Notes under the pieces: generated by a model
The model's input: the letters and a program-made list of their open reading frames with translations, nothing else
What the model was told of the DNA's origin: nothing
Databases searched by the model: none
Program-made: the position numbers and the translations under genes
Origin: Chromera velia
Taxonomy: Eukaryota; Sar; Chromeraceae
DNA length: 27,451 nt
NCBI GenBank assembly: GCA_018398765.1
Contig: JAHBMJ010002880.1
Location: forward strand, 69,301-96,751
Direction: 5' to 3'
Shown: piece after piece, positions 1 to 8,757 of the stretch
How positions within the stretch are numbered: position 1 is the stretch's first letter
Layout of the letters: each line of letters starts with the position of its first letter

Positions 1-455
1 AAAGCTGGATCAAGTGCTTGAATAGAGAGGAGAGGGAGGAGCGAGTTTGAAGGGAGGTGATCTATTGTGGACTGGCTGAGCGACCTAGTCGCGGAGTCAT
101 TATGGCTTGGCGTACGATTTGGTTGCAGGCCGATGTGTTATGAAAATGTGAACCCAAGTTATCTGAGTTGGAGGGGTTGAGATGAAGGAATTGAGGGCTG
201 TGAGTTTCGAGACAATTGGGGGTCCGACTCGGTGACGAGCATGCGTCATCTTGATGAGGAAAGATGCAGCTTAGGGTTGTGAGAATGTATTTGCTTTGCG
301 CACGCGAAAAAAAAAAAACATATTCGTGAGGACGCGTCTACTTGTGTGGGGTGCAGCTCTTTATATGCAAATATCTATCTCTCTCTCCGTCTGTCAATGC
401 GAGGGAATTTTTTTTACTTCCATGCAGAGACGGTGTGACTGAATGAACGTGCGTT
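1..455. other. Intergenic, no gene seen
   Basis: No long ORF or convincing exon was found on either strand. The stretch has a 12-base A run near 309 and a short CT-rich run near 377-390. Nothing recognisable beyond that. Confidence 0.5.
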
Positions 456-1057
456 GACTAGGGGGGGGCACTTCAGCCGGTTACACCATAGTTACTGACC
501 CTACTCCCCCCCCCCTACAATGTGTGATATATAACCATCAGTCAAATTTTAAAGTGATGCCAATCGATTAGTTACGTTTGGTTGCTCACAAAACTGGCTT
601 CAAGATTGTTACACAGTTCAGGTTATGGTTAAAAATGATAAAAAATGATGTGTCACACTCACTTTACCCCCAAACCCCCTATAACCGGGTAACCCGTAAC
701 CTTTTTTGATGAAGTAACCTCCCTCAAAAAGCATTCAAACGTGTTCTAAACATCATTTTGAATGTTTTTAAAAGTTTAAAATTTGGTTGGTTACTGAGGT
801 GACACAAAGTGAGGTCAAAATGTTTGTAACCGGGTAACCTGCGGTAACCTCTAACCTCTTTGTGTGACAAAGATAAAAAGGGGGTAACCTAAAGTAACCA
901 CGTAGCCTCCACTTCAAAAACATCAGATTTTGATGTAACTTGACCAAGCAAAGCTCCAGGTTGCCGGACTGGCTCGCAAAAATCTGTTTTTGTTCATATT
1001 TTATATTATTTTAGGCTCAAAATCTACCATAACCTTCCAGAGTGCCCCCCCCTAGTC
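456..1057. mobile_element. Non-coding element with 17-bp terminal inverted repeats
   Basis: GACTAGGGGGGGGCACT at 456-472 is the exact reverse complement of 1041-1057. The roughly 600 bp between them are AT-rich, non-coding and full of GTAACC/GGTAACC motifs (for example 685-700, 832-858, 884-900). This is the layout of a MITE or other non-autonomous DNA transposon. No clean target-site duplication is visible; GAACGT lies just outside both ends but at unequal distance. The outermost ACTAGGGG is shared with the element at 25037-25468, so the two may use related transposases. Family assignment is not possible from the sequence alone. Confidence 0.6.
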
Positions 1058-2180
1058 TAAGAACGTTGATGGGTGTGAAAACTCATTCACTTCACATCTG
1101 TCTGAATGTTTGTGTCGATACAAATAAGGAGAAATAGAAGTGAATGGACAGTTGAAGCAGAATAATCTTGAATGGAAAGAAAAGAGATGGCTGAAGCTGT
1201 TAACCTTTAGAAAGAATTGTGAGGTCCCTGGATCAAGTCCCAACGATCGAATGATCAATAAGGCAACGTTTCGATCGGATCGATCGAAGACGATCGATTT
1301 GAAGGGATGACATGTGTGACATAAGTATAGATTGTATATGAGACTGCGTGGTGTGAGCGCAAGTGAGCACCTTACATGATCTTTGCATGCTTTTGGGGAC
1401 CACATCAGAAAAGAGCGCGCGTCTCAGCCAGAGTAACTGGAATTAGATGTCACATCTGAATTACAGCAAAGTCAGTCTGACAGCGCAGGTACCAACTGAT
1501 TGAACGATAGAACGATGACGTATGTCTAGATTGAGAGACCTTCCATCCTGACGTTGTGAATATGATGAGCCCTGTGTATATATGTGTCATAGTTGGGATT
1601 GTTTGGTAAGTGCCCCCCGCCTCGCTTTCCGGGGCCACATGGTGGTTTTGACGCTTTTCTGAGCCAATTTTGGAGCAGAGCTTTCCGGGGCCTTTTTTTT
1701 GACGAAAGCTGCATGCCGTGGGCTCAGCTAGGAGATGCATCATTGAGGGTTTTGTCATGCATGATTCATGCATCCCGCGTCCCCATATATGGAACTTCAA
1801 GGCGGATCTCGATCTAGCTTATATATACGTCCATATGCTCGAAGGGTCTCGAACCCACGATCGAAAAGAGGCTTAAGAGAGAGGTGGAACAAAGCTTTGA
1901 AGAGGAAAAATGACGCAGAATTGACTGAGATTGGAGGTGTTGTTTATTTTTTGTCTGACCTACGGAATAACCGTTCTGTCTCCTCTCAGATCTGCCCAAA
2001 TCCTCGGTGTTCAATCAGTTCGCATCTGTCCCTACTAGTCCCTACCAAGTACGACCATCAGGCCCTGGATCTCTGCATCTATCTGCATCCTCACACCTTT
2101 TGAGATTGGCGTTGGAGTGGATAGACGGAGGGGGGGAGCTTACACGCGTCTGACCTTCGTGTGCGTCTCTACATCCCTCC
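1058..2180. other. Intergenic, no convincing gene
   Basis: Short ORFs occur on both strands, but none has clear coding character or splice context. The stretch contains clustered CGATCG palindromes (1269-1300), two copies of GCTTTCCGGGGCC (1625 and 1679), and ATGCATGA/ATGCATCC motifs at about 1758-1776. Nothing recognisable was identified. Confidence 0.4.
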
Positions 2181-2187
2181 CCAGCTG

Positions 2188-2498
2188 CTGCTCAAGGACC
2201 AGCATCAGTAAAGCCCCACTCGAACCCTCCTGGACAGTCTGCCTATCCATCCCACGGTGCCGCAGGCCCACCCTCTCTGTCCTCCCCGCCCCTCCCTTCA
2301 ACCTCCGCAGCCCACCCCCATGCCATAAGCGATGGAATGGCAGCAGCACGCAACCGTCCGCCATGCGGACCCTCGGTGTCGTGGACCGGCTGGTGGCGTC
2401 CTCCGAGAGTCGGCCGGGCATGTTCTTCCTGCAGGGGCTCGATGAAGGCATGTACTTGAAACCCCCCTCCCGGCGCTCTGTGTCTTGTAAATCACACT
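2188..2498 (+). CDS. Candidate 5' exon(s) of an unrecognised + strand gene
   Basis: After an acceptor-like CCTCCCCAG, one frame reads a Pro/Ser/Ala-rich stretch (AAQGPASVKPHSNPPGQS...) typical of a disordered coding region. From about 2355 a second frame looks more protein-like (MRTLGVVDRLVASSESRPG, then FFLQGLDEGMYLKPP) and reaches a possible donor at CTT|GTAAAT (about 2489). The two frames are offset by one base. Either a short intron lies between them (a pyrimidine-rich candidate with GTGCCG...CCGCAG spans about 2259-2309), or there is a frameshift. No domain is recognised. The stretch is GC-rich compared with its flanks and lies upstream of the better supported exons at 3924-4627. Confidence 0.35.
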
Positions 2499-2628
2499 TT
2501 GGCAAATACACTTTTTAATATTAGTATACTTTAAATTCAAGATAATTCTATTTTCTTCCTTCTTGACCGACTGACTTGAGTGAGTGCCACATTTCTATTG
2601 TTCTCCTGTCGTTTTTGTTTTTGTTTTT

Positions 2629-2648
2629 GCATGTGTGTGTGCGTGTGT

Positions 2649-2701
<53 letters not shown>

Positions 2702-2707
2702 TGCGCG
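2629..2707. repeat. (GT)n / (GCGT)n microsatellite
   Basis: Nearly uninterrupted GT dinucleotides pass into six GTGC units. The repeat sits between candidate exons, so it is probably intronic. Confidence 0.9.
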
Positions 2708-3089
2708 ATGGTGATGACTTCTTCTTTAACTGTCGAATGGAAGTATCAACCGGTTCGTCAAAGCAATAGTTTACATGTCGCATTCACAAACACAGACTGT
2801 GCTGCTTATATTAAGGCATGTGTGGCAGATGCGGTCGAACAGTTAACGTGCTACCCACACGGGACTGTCCTTCAGAAAGCTTCTTTTGTATGTCTTTGCT
2901 TGGGACTCGACCCATTGCTTCTGTTGCTTGCCACAACAGACAGGACGGCTGAAGCATCCCCGGGGGGTCGCTGTGGAAGCATCCTGCACACGCCAGACTG
3001 GCCGTCCCATTCCTGCAGGAGACATATGCATGTCTTATGATCGCTGCAATCAACGTTGTCCTCATCACGGCGTGATTGTCATGCTGCAG

Positions 3090-3156
3090 GTCTGGCGGCA
3101 CAACAACAAGTACAGTCTATCGGTCTGAGCGAGGACGCAGACGACATCAACTGGAT
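3090..3156 (+). CDS. Candidate internal exon of the 2.2-4.6 kb gene
   Basis: An acceptor (CATGCTGCAG) is followed by an open frame reading LAAQQQVQSIGLSEDADD then INWM, ending at a GTCAGT donor. The same GTCAGT hexamer is the donor of the well supported exon at 3924-4065. The acidic/amphipathic composition looks coding, and the frame stops about 60 bases later if it is not spliced. The phase does not join directly to 3924, so at least one more exon or a different donor would be needed. A stretch just upstream (2952-3089, GRLKHPRGVAVEASCTRQ...) may also be coding. Confidence 0.35.
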
Positions 3157-3309
3157 GTCAGTTGTGCATTCGCTCTCTTCTGCAGGCTTTGGCTATATAC
3201 TCCGACAGCTCGATTGTTGATGGCTGCATTCACCTATCATGCATACGCGTTCTCGATGTTCCTCTCCCTTCCCCTCCGTCGTTCTTACCTCCCCCTCTTC
3301 CTCCCACCT

Positions 3310-3357
3310 ACCATCTTCTCTCTCTCTCTTGTGTGCGTCTCTGTGTGTGTGTGTGTG

Positions 3358-3396
<39 letters not shown>

Positions 3397-3677
3397 GTCG
3401 GTCTGTCTGTCCGTCGGTCTGTCTGTCCGTCTGTCTATCTGTTTGTCTGTCAGTCTGTCTGCCTGTCTGCCTGTCTGTCTGTCTATCTGTTTGTCTGTCA
3501 GTCTGTCTGCCTGTCTGACTGTCTTCCTGCCTGTCTGACTGTCTGCCTGCCTGCCTGTCTGCCTGTCTTCCTGCCTGTCTGACTGTCTGCCTGCCTGCCT
3601 GTCTGCCTGCCTGCCTGTCTGCCTGCCTGCCTGTCTGCCTGCCTATCTGTCTATCTCTCTCGCTCCCTTTCTCCCTT

Positions 3678-3740
<63 letters not shown>

Positions 3741-3810
3741 CTCTCTCTGTCTGTCTCTCTCTCTCTCTCGATCTATCTATCTACCTATCTATCTATTCTG
3801 TTTGTTTCTC
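3310..3810. repeat. 500-bp compound microsatellite in a probable intron
   Basis: Consecutive blocks of (CT)n, (GT)n, (CTGT)n mixed with (CTGC)n, (CT)n, (GT)n, (CTGT)n and (CTAT)n run without unique sequence between them. The ORFs through this region (Cys/Val/Ser/Leu strings) are repeat artefacts. The block lies between the candidate exon at 3090 and the exon at 3924. Confidence 0.9.
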
Positions 3811-3923
3811 TCTCTTTGAGTGTTTGTGTTCCCCTCTCATGTATTCCTGTGCGAGTGTGTGTACATGCAAGTGTGTGTGCATGCATGCTTGAACGTGTAA
3901 ACGCACATTCCCTCCCCATGCAG

Positions 3924-4153
3924 GCGGCTGAGCTGGGGAATTCAGATCGTGAGAAGCAGGAACTTGTGAGGAGGTGCAAGGTGTTCCTTGACGGGAGTCC
4001 CCGGCCGGACGGAGACCCCATGAAGACTCTGAAGGAGACGGGAGAGACTCGGTGGAGACTTGTCGGTCAGTAGGTCACATAGCGAATCTGAAGACTAGCG
4101 CAGGAGGCAGGAAGAGGTCGGGGTGACATACAGATGGAGACTCATCAGTCATC

Positions 4154-4191
<38 letters not shown>

Positions 4192-4194
4192 CAC

Positions 4195-4239
<45 letters not shown>

Positions 4240-4627
4240 GACAGATCTCACTTTCTCTCTGGCCTTCTCTGTATCCCTACGTATCCGTTTCTTTTTTTTC
4301 CTCCTAGTATTTATCAATTCTCACGTGAGAGTTCTTTAGGCGGGTTCGGGCTCCTTTTCTTGAGCTTTTCCATCCATTTGTTCATATTCCTTGCTTGCTT
4401 CCTTCCTTGCAGCCGGTCTCGAAGCCCCTGTCCGCCTCGTGGAGCTCTTCCGTCAGATTCCCGGGGCCCTCCTGCTGTGCGACGGGACTGGGGTCGAGGG
4501 TGTGAGAAGTGAGTGGGTGGGTGGGTGGGTGGGTGGGTGGATAAGTGCAATCAGGTTCTCCTGCACTGCAGCTGATGAATTTGATTTCCATGTTGTTGCA
4601 AATGGAAGACAGAGCGGGGGGGAGTGA
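3924..4627 (+). CDS. 3' part of an unrecognised three-exon gene segment
   Basis: Three exons join in phase: 3924-4065, 4413-4508 and 4572-4627. Each has a consensus border: CCATGCAG before 3924, donor GTCAGT, acceptor CTTCCTTGCAG, donor GTGAGT, acceptor CACTGCAG. The joined product reads AAELGNSDREKQELVRRC..., then RWRLV, then AGLEAPVRLVELFRQIPGA, LLLCDGTGVEGVR and TDEFDFHVVANGRQSGGE before a TGA. It is soluble and mixed-charge, with no signal peptide, membrane segment or motif that I recognise. Introns are 347 and 63 bases. The first contains CA/GA/CAGA repeats and the second is mostly GGGT repeats. The true start must lie upstream, probably among the candidate exons at 2188-3156. Function is unknown. 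Confidence 0.6.
4155..4242. repeat. (CA)n-(GA)n-(CAGA)n microsatellite, intronic
   Basis: CA, GA and CAGA blocks follow one another inside the 4066-4412 intron. Confidence 0.9.
4511..4541 (+). repeat. (GGGT)n tract just inside a 5' splice site
   Basis: Six to seven GGGT/GGTG units begin within a few bases of the GTGAGT donor after 4508. The tract fills about half of the 63-base intron and can in principle form a G-quadruplex. Confidence 0.85.
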
Positions 4628-5002
4628 GATGAAAGCACAAGATCCTCTATGGATGACAACTTACTCGTCTCTGTTTCTGTTTGGCCATGAACGTTTCCGT
4701 TCATTTATCTTTTTCTCAGCTATCTGACTTTGGACAAAAGAGAGATTGATAGAGGGAGCTGAAGTGCATTGAATGAGCCTATGCCATGACATGAAAGCGA
4801 GCTCTTGCAAGCTCAGTCATATGCTGTTCTTTTCTTTGCTATTGTCTTCATAGCATCAGTTCTGGAAAGCATACGGCTGTTTGTTTCTTTCCCAGTTTCT
4901 TTCTCTCTTTGTTCATAGCGTCAGACTGCGAAAGCATGCGGCAGTTGGTACCTGTTGGTCAGTTTGTGTGCGAGCCTGATTTTCTGTCATTGATTTGTTT
5001 TG
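4628..5002. repeat. Intergenic with an imperfect direct repeat
   Basis: TCATAGC(A/G)TCAG... with GAAAGCAT(A/G)CGGC(T/A)GTT occurs at about 4849-4882 and again at 4914-4947. A weaker partial copy (GAAAGTATGCCGCAC) follows at about 5006. No gene was recognised in this stretch. Confidence 0.4.
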
Positions 5003-5386
5003 CTATGAAAGTATGCCGCACCTCTCGTCCGTTTCATTTCCTCTAAATTCGCCTCTTTTCATTCGATCTTTCTTGCTGTTCCTCAATCTTTGGTTAAGTT
5101 CATGCAATGATCCGTTCGCGAGATGCGTCAGGGGGAGAGTCAGAGTTACCACCTGAGCCGTGCGCGCCGCCACCGCCGCGCCATACAGATCAGTATGCCC
5201 GCATGCGTCGCAAGTCGCGCCGCCGCACTGCATGCTTTCGTGCGCAAGGAATGAATTCCATTGTGTGACAAGTTCCGCCTTCAATGCTAGCTTTGATGGA
5301 TGAAGTCCTCTAGGGATCGAACAACCGCAGAGGCCTTCCTCTGTCAGTCTTACTCTAGCGACGCTGAACGATAACCCTATATCCAT
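5003..5386 (-). CDS. Uncharacterised ORF, 127 aa, containing a repeated coding segment
   Basis: This open frame begins MDIGLSFSVARVRL. Its middle holds a Cys-containing stretch, CGGATCDACGHTDLYG, followed by AVAARTAQVVTLT. The DNA encoding that stretch (5139-5229) is found again, about 97% identical, at 24757-24847 in the opposite orientation. The other copy has a TAG in place of the Gln codon just before the Cys and an indel, so this copy is the better preserved one. C-x2-C with a nearby His could be part of a metal-binding site, but I recognise no family. It may be a remnant of a transposon ORF or a dispersed gene family. Start choice is uncertain. Confidence 0.35.
   Translation of the reverse strand: MDIGLSFSVARVRLTEEGLCGCSIPRGLHPSKLALKAELVTQWNSFLAHESMQCGGATCDACGHTDLYGAAVAARTAQVVTLTLPLTHLANGSLHELNQRLRNSKKDRMKRGEFRGNETDERCGILS
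5139..5229 (-). repeat. Dispersed repeat, copy 1
   Basis: Reverse-complement match over 91 bases to 24757-24847 with only a few substitutions. Weaker similarity continues through TCGTGCGCAAGGA at about 5239-5251. Confidence 0.85.
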
Positions 5387-5598
5387 GATGTGATGGGTGG
5401 CGCTGGTCGGGAGACTAGCAACCGAAAGGACCTAGACTCACGCCACCTTGGTCGATCACATCAAGAGATTCTGACAAAAGGGAGATTGACTCACTAGCTC
5501 GTCCGTCTATACACAGAAACCATCGTAACACCTAGACTAATCTGAGGTGAGACGTTTGAAGGAATGCATAGAGCAAGGTCGAGTGTCAGAAGAAGTGA

Positions 5599-6854
5599 GT
5601 GAGAGATAGTGACCATGTTTGATTTGATTATATTTGATTTGATTTGATTTGATTTGAGCTTCAACCTCAAATATTTGATATTTGAGGTAAGATTTGAGGT
5701 TAACCTCTTAGGGTTCCTTACTGAGTCACTGACTTATTGTCACTCTGATCATTTTTCTTATGACAATAGTTATTAGAACATTTCTGATGTGTGTTTCAAA
5801 AATTTAAAAAAATATATTCAATATTATAACTTATCAGTTCCGTAAAAAAAATATGCCTGTGTGGCAGTGTATATACACTAGTCACTGAGACTCACTCTAG
5901 TACTAATAGTCTAGTAATAGAGATTAAGAACGTAAAATTGATATATTTGAAATTGCATATGACTTTTTGCTGATACGATAAAGTTAGAGCACGTACCAAA
6001 ATTGAGGTGACAATCACTTAGCTTTATGGCACTTCCTTTTCCTCTTCTTCATGATCACTTTCTTCAATGTGAATCGAATCGACGGTGGTGGGAGCTGCTG
6101 AGAGCTTTTTCTCTGGCTTTTCGGCTTTCTAGGAGTGGGTGCTCCTGGGCTTCTATTCGGTTGCGGAGAGATGACAACGGGGTGAGACGGAGAACCGCGT
6201 ACACGTTTGTTATTGCTGTTAGCGTTGGAACCGTCAACCGCTGCTGCTGCTGCCACTGCATACTCACAGCCATAAATAGTTTCTCCTTCCCTCTCGGCTC
6301 CTTGTATTTTCACCTGACACTGAATCACATTTGCCCCCTTTTGCACGGACCATATTTTTTTTGCGTACCCGGCTCTAAAAACAAATGCCTCCTTCTTTCC
6401 GTTCGACCCTGTCGGATTGTATGATATGTCTTTACGGGGTGTAAAATGTTTGCAGACACTCAAAAAGGGGGCCGTAAAAGATGTTCCTGCACTAGAAAAG
6501 TCAATATAGCTGTTCGAGAAAACGTTCAGCTGATCGGTTTACCTCTGCATGAAGTAAAAAGGGGTGAAACGTCAATTTCAGTACAGCTCAAAACGTTTTT
6601 TTTTTGAGAGCAAACCATCAAGATTTAGGTTTTTTCATTTGAATCAGCATGCATGACGGATCGGTGCCTGCAAAATTTTTTCGGGGACCTTCATATTTGA
6701 GGTTGAAAGTCATATTGATCAAATATTTAATCCTATTTGATAGGTCTTTAAACACTAGGTCCTCCCTGACTGGATATTTGATTTGAGTTTAAGCCCTACC
6801 TCAAATCAAATCAAATCAAATCAAATCAAATCAAACATGGTCACTAGTGAGAGA
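5599..6854. mobile_element. hAT-like non-autonomous element 1 with 8-bp target-site duplication
   Basis: The element proper is 5607-6846 (1240 bp). Its ends are inverted: TAGTGACCATGTTTGATTTG at the left matches the reverse complement of the right end, and both continue into TTTGA pentanucleotide arrays. It is flanked by identical GTGAGAGA octamers at 5599-5606 and 6847-6854. An 8-bp duplication and ends starting TAGTG (consensus YARNG) are hallmarks of the hAT superfamily; this link is established knowledge, the assignment here is inference. No recognisable transposase is present, so it is probably mobilised in trans. The element at 7438-7936 is a shorter relative. Confidence 0.85.
6014..6463 (-). 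CDS. Uncharacterised ORF inside hAT-like element 1
   Basis: A 149-codon open frame with only a TTG at its upstream end lies wholly inside the element. The N-terminal half contains KKEAFVFRAGYAKKIWSVQK and a Cys/Trp scatter. The middle has an alanine run and the C-terminal half is very basic (KKVIMKKRKRK). A DNA-binding or transposase-derived fragment is conceivable, but no BED finger, DDE or RW motif is visible. It could also be chance in a non-coding element. Confidence 0.25.
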   Translation of the reverse strand: MSVCKHFTPRKDISYNPTGSNGKKEAFVFRAGYAKKIWSVQKGANVIQCQVKIQGAEREGETIYGCEYAVAAAAAVDGSNANSNNKRVRGSPSHPVVISPQPNRSPGAPTPRKPKSQRKSSQQLPPPSIRFTLKKVIMKKRKRKCHKAK

Positions 6855-7429
6855 CTGGGAGGTCGCTCATTGAACCGTAATACAAGCTTTCAATAAGAAA
6901 AGGGAATCATGATCAGATCCACACGAATGCATGTGCACAATTAATTGACGATTTGAGACCGCGCTTCGATCTCAAAGGCTGTTGCGCAATATGCGGCCTT
7001 GGAAAGTTAAAGTTCAGACAGCCCGGGAAAGCGGCTATCGTCGGGGCACTATGAATTCATTATCCATCACCACCGTTATCTCTGGCGTGAATCTCTATAG
7101 CTTTACAGGGATTTTACTCTTTACAGCGGTAGCGTACTGAGTCTTGCACTGAACCACCAGAGAAGGATTCCGAAGCAGTTAAAGAGGAGAAGAGCTTATA
7201 GCTTTACGATATCGTGTCGGCAAGCATGAGTTTAACTCCGCCTGCCTTCGGCAAGCAGGTGATAAATTATTTTTGCTAGTCGTACAGTTCAACAGCGTTA
7301 GGCGGCAACTTAATAGGCCACTAGCTAGCTACAAAGGAAGGAGCTAAGGAACAGAGCCCCGCTATACTGTTTTGCTCTTCTTTAAGTGGCTAGGATTCTT
7401 TGTATTACTATATTCTATTATACAACTTC
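6855..7429. other. Spacer between the two hAT-like elements
   Basis: No ORF of note, repeat or RNA gene was recognised. There is a small hairpin-like GCCTGCCTTCGGCAAGCAGG at about 7240-7259. Confidence 0.4.
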
Positions 7430-7944
7430 CCCTAAAATAGTGATCAGATTTGATTTGATAGGATTTGATTTGATTTAATTTGATTTGATTTGATTTAATT
7501 TGAGCTTCAAGCTCAAATCTGACCAGATTTGAAGTAGATTTGAGGTTGAAGTCTAGAGGTCACTCTCGACCGCACTGAAGACAACATGGTACAGTCGACA
7601 CCACTAACAAATCCTAAAAAACCCTAGAGATAAGAAAATCACTAAAAACTAGACTAAAAGCCTAGCTAAAAGCTAAATTAAGACTCGATCTCAAAATTAA
7701 TGAGCTATTGTCAAAGCTAAGAGCTTACATAAATTTTTATTTTAGAGTTATCCTAGAGAGTCATATTAACTTAAAACTTGAGTCATCCTAGAGATTTGAG
7801 GTTAAACAGTTGGATTTAAAGTAGATTTGATAGGATTTGATAGGCCCTATCATGCTAAAGTCTCTTAGGCCTAAGATTTGATTTGAGGTTGAGCCCTCCT
7901 TTAAATCAAATCCAATCAAATCAAATCTAGTCACTACCCTAAAA
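7430..7944. mobile_element. hAT-like MITE 2 with 8-bp target-site duplication
   Basis: The element is 7438-7936 (499 bp), flanked by identical CCCTAAAA octamers at 7430-7437 and 7937-7944. Left end TAGTGATCAGATTTGATTTG and right end (reverse complement) TAGTGACTAGATTTGATTTG differ at two positions and continue with GATTTGATT arrays. It shares TAGTGA ends, TTTGA arrays and a subterminal TTTGAGCTTCA motif with element 1 but is much shorter and has no ORF. A near-perfect palindrome, TTTGAGCTTCAAGCTCAAA, lies at about 7499-7517. Ends and duplication length point to hAT. Confidence 0.85.
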
Positions 7945-7981
7945 ACGAAATAGTAAGTCAGAGGTAAAAAGGTGATCGACG

Positions 7982-8230
7982 ATGCAGTGTATCGATTGTC
8001 TGCATGCATACGAACAGAGCAGCTTAGATCCAAACTTCACTTGCTGGCAGCTAGAGAGAGTGAAAGAGAGAACAAGAATCAGTAAAAGGGTTTATAGAGT
8101 AAGATGGACTGCTGCAGCTGGGGGAAGAGGTATCGGGGAAGAAGAGACATATGTAAGAGAGCTCGTTTCATTCATTGTGGACCGGGAGCCAAAGAAGGCA
8201 AGTGCACTGATCGAAGCTTATCTAAAATGA
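7982..8230 (+). CDS. Short ORF, possible C-terminal remnant of a retrotransposon protein
   Basis: An 82-codon ORF (MQCIDCLHAYEQSSLD..., then CWQLERVKERTRISKR, ending KKASALIEAYLK) has normal amino-acid composition in an otherwise AT-rich non-coding area. It is followed by about 180 bases of GC-richer sequence and then a run of TAAG units. An ORF end, a short 3' UTR and a simple tetranucleotide tail is the usual 3' structure of RTE-like non-LTR elements, which are commonly 5'-truncated. No reverse transcriptase motif is present, so this is inference. It could instead be an independent small gene. Confidence 0.3.
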   Translation: MQCIDCLHAYEQSSLDPNFTCWQLERVKERTRISKRVYRVRWTAAAGGRGIGEEETYVRELVSFIVDREPKKASALIEAYLK

Positions 8231-8434
8231 GTGCACACGCGTCTTGTGTGGTTGTTCAACCTTTAGCTTCAGCCTAGGCTGCGGAGGGTCGTAGTTGTTC
8301 ATATTTATCCAGAAGCAGGCTAAGCTGCGGCGGCTTGCTCCTTTTATTTACAACTGTATGCATGGGTTGCCATTTGTCTCTGGTTTCGGAGACCCTAGGC
8401 TTAACCACAATTAAGTAAGTAAGTAAGTAGTAAG
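8231..8434 (+). mobile_element. Possible 3' tail of a non-LTR retrotransposon
   Basis: GC-richer sequence after the ORF at 7982-8230 ends in TTAAGTAAGTAAGTAAGTAG (8411-8430). The combination resembles a 3' UTR plus simple-repeat tail. A comparable stretch ending in CTAACTAACTAACTA lies at about 12253-12329. Confidence 0.3.
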
Positions 8435-8534
8435 TTCGTAAGTAGAAGTTAATTCTACTAGTTACTTAGTTCTTTACTAGTTTTTCTATCCTCACCAATC
8501 ACGAAATCAGACCGGGTACCTAGCCGGGTACATA

Positions 8535-8547
8535 CATACATACACAG

Positions 8548-8597
<50 letters not shown>

Positions 8598-8599
8598 GT
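8535..8599. repeat. (ACAT)n-(CA)n-(TA)n microsatellite
   Basis: Consecutive ACATAC, CA and TA blocks lie between the possible retrotransposon tail and the 3' end of the membrane-protein gene. Confidence 0.9.
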
Positions 8600-8757
8600 A
8601 CAGTCATAAATTTAATTTATATATACAGATAAAAATACCAAAGACTCCTTTCTATATTTCTATATCTTAAAGTGACCATCATTTCTATATTTCTAAATAA
8701 CTGATTATGCGGCAATTTATGCCATAGATCATGTGATTCAGGTCTGGTCTCCTCTCA

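Noticed and set aside
1836-1866. T-arm-like GGGTTCGAGACCC on the minus strand
   Set aside because: The 5-bp T-stem does not pair fully and no A box, D arm or anticodon arm is found upstream.
3076-3582. Cys/Val/Ser-rich ORFs in three frames
   Set aside because: They are translations of the GT and CTGT microsatellite.
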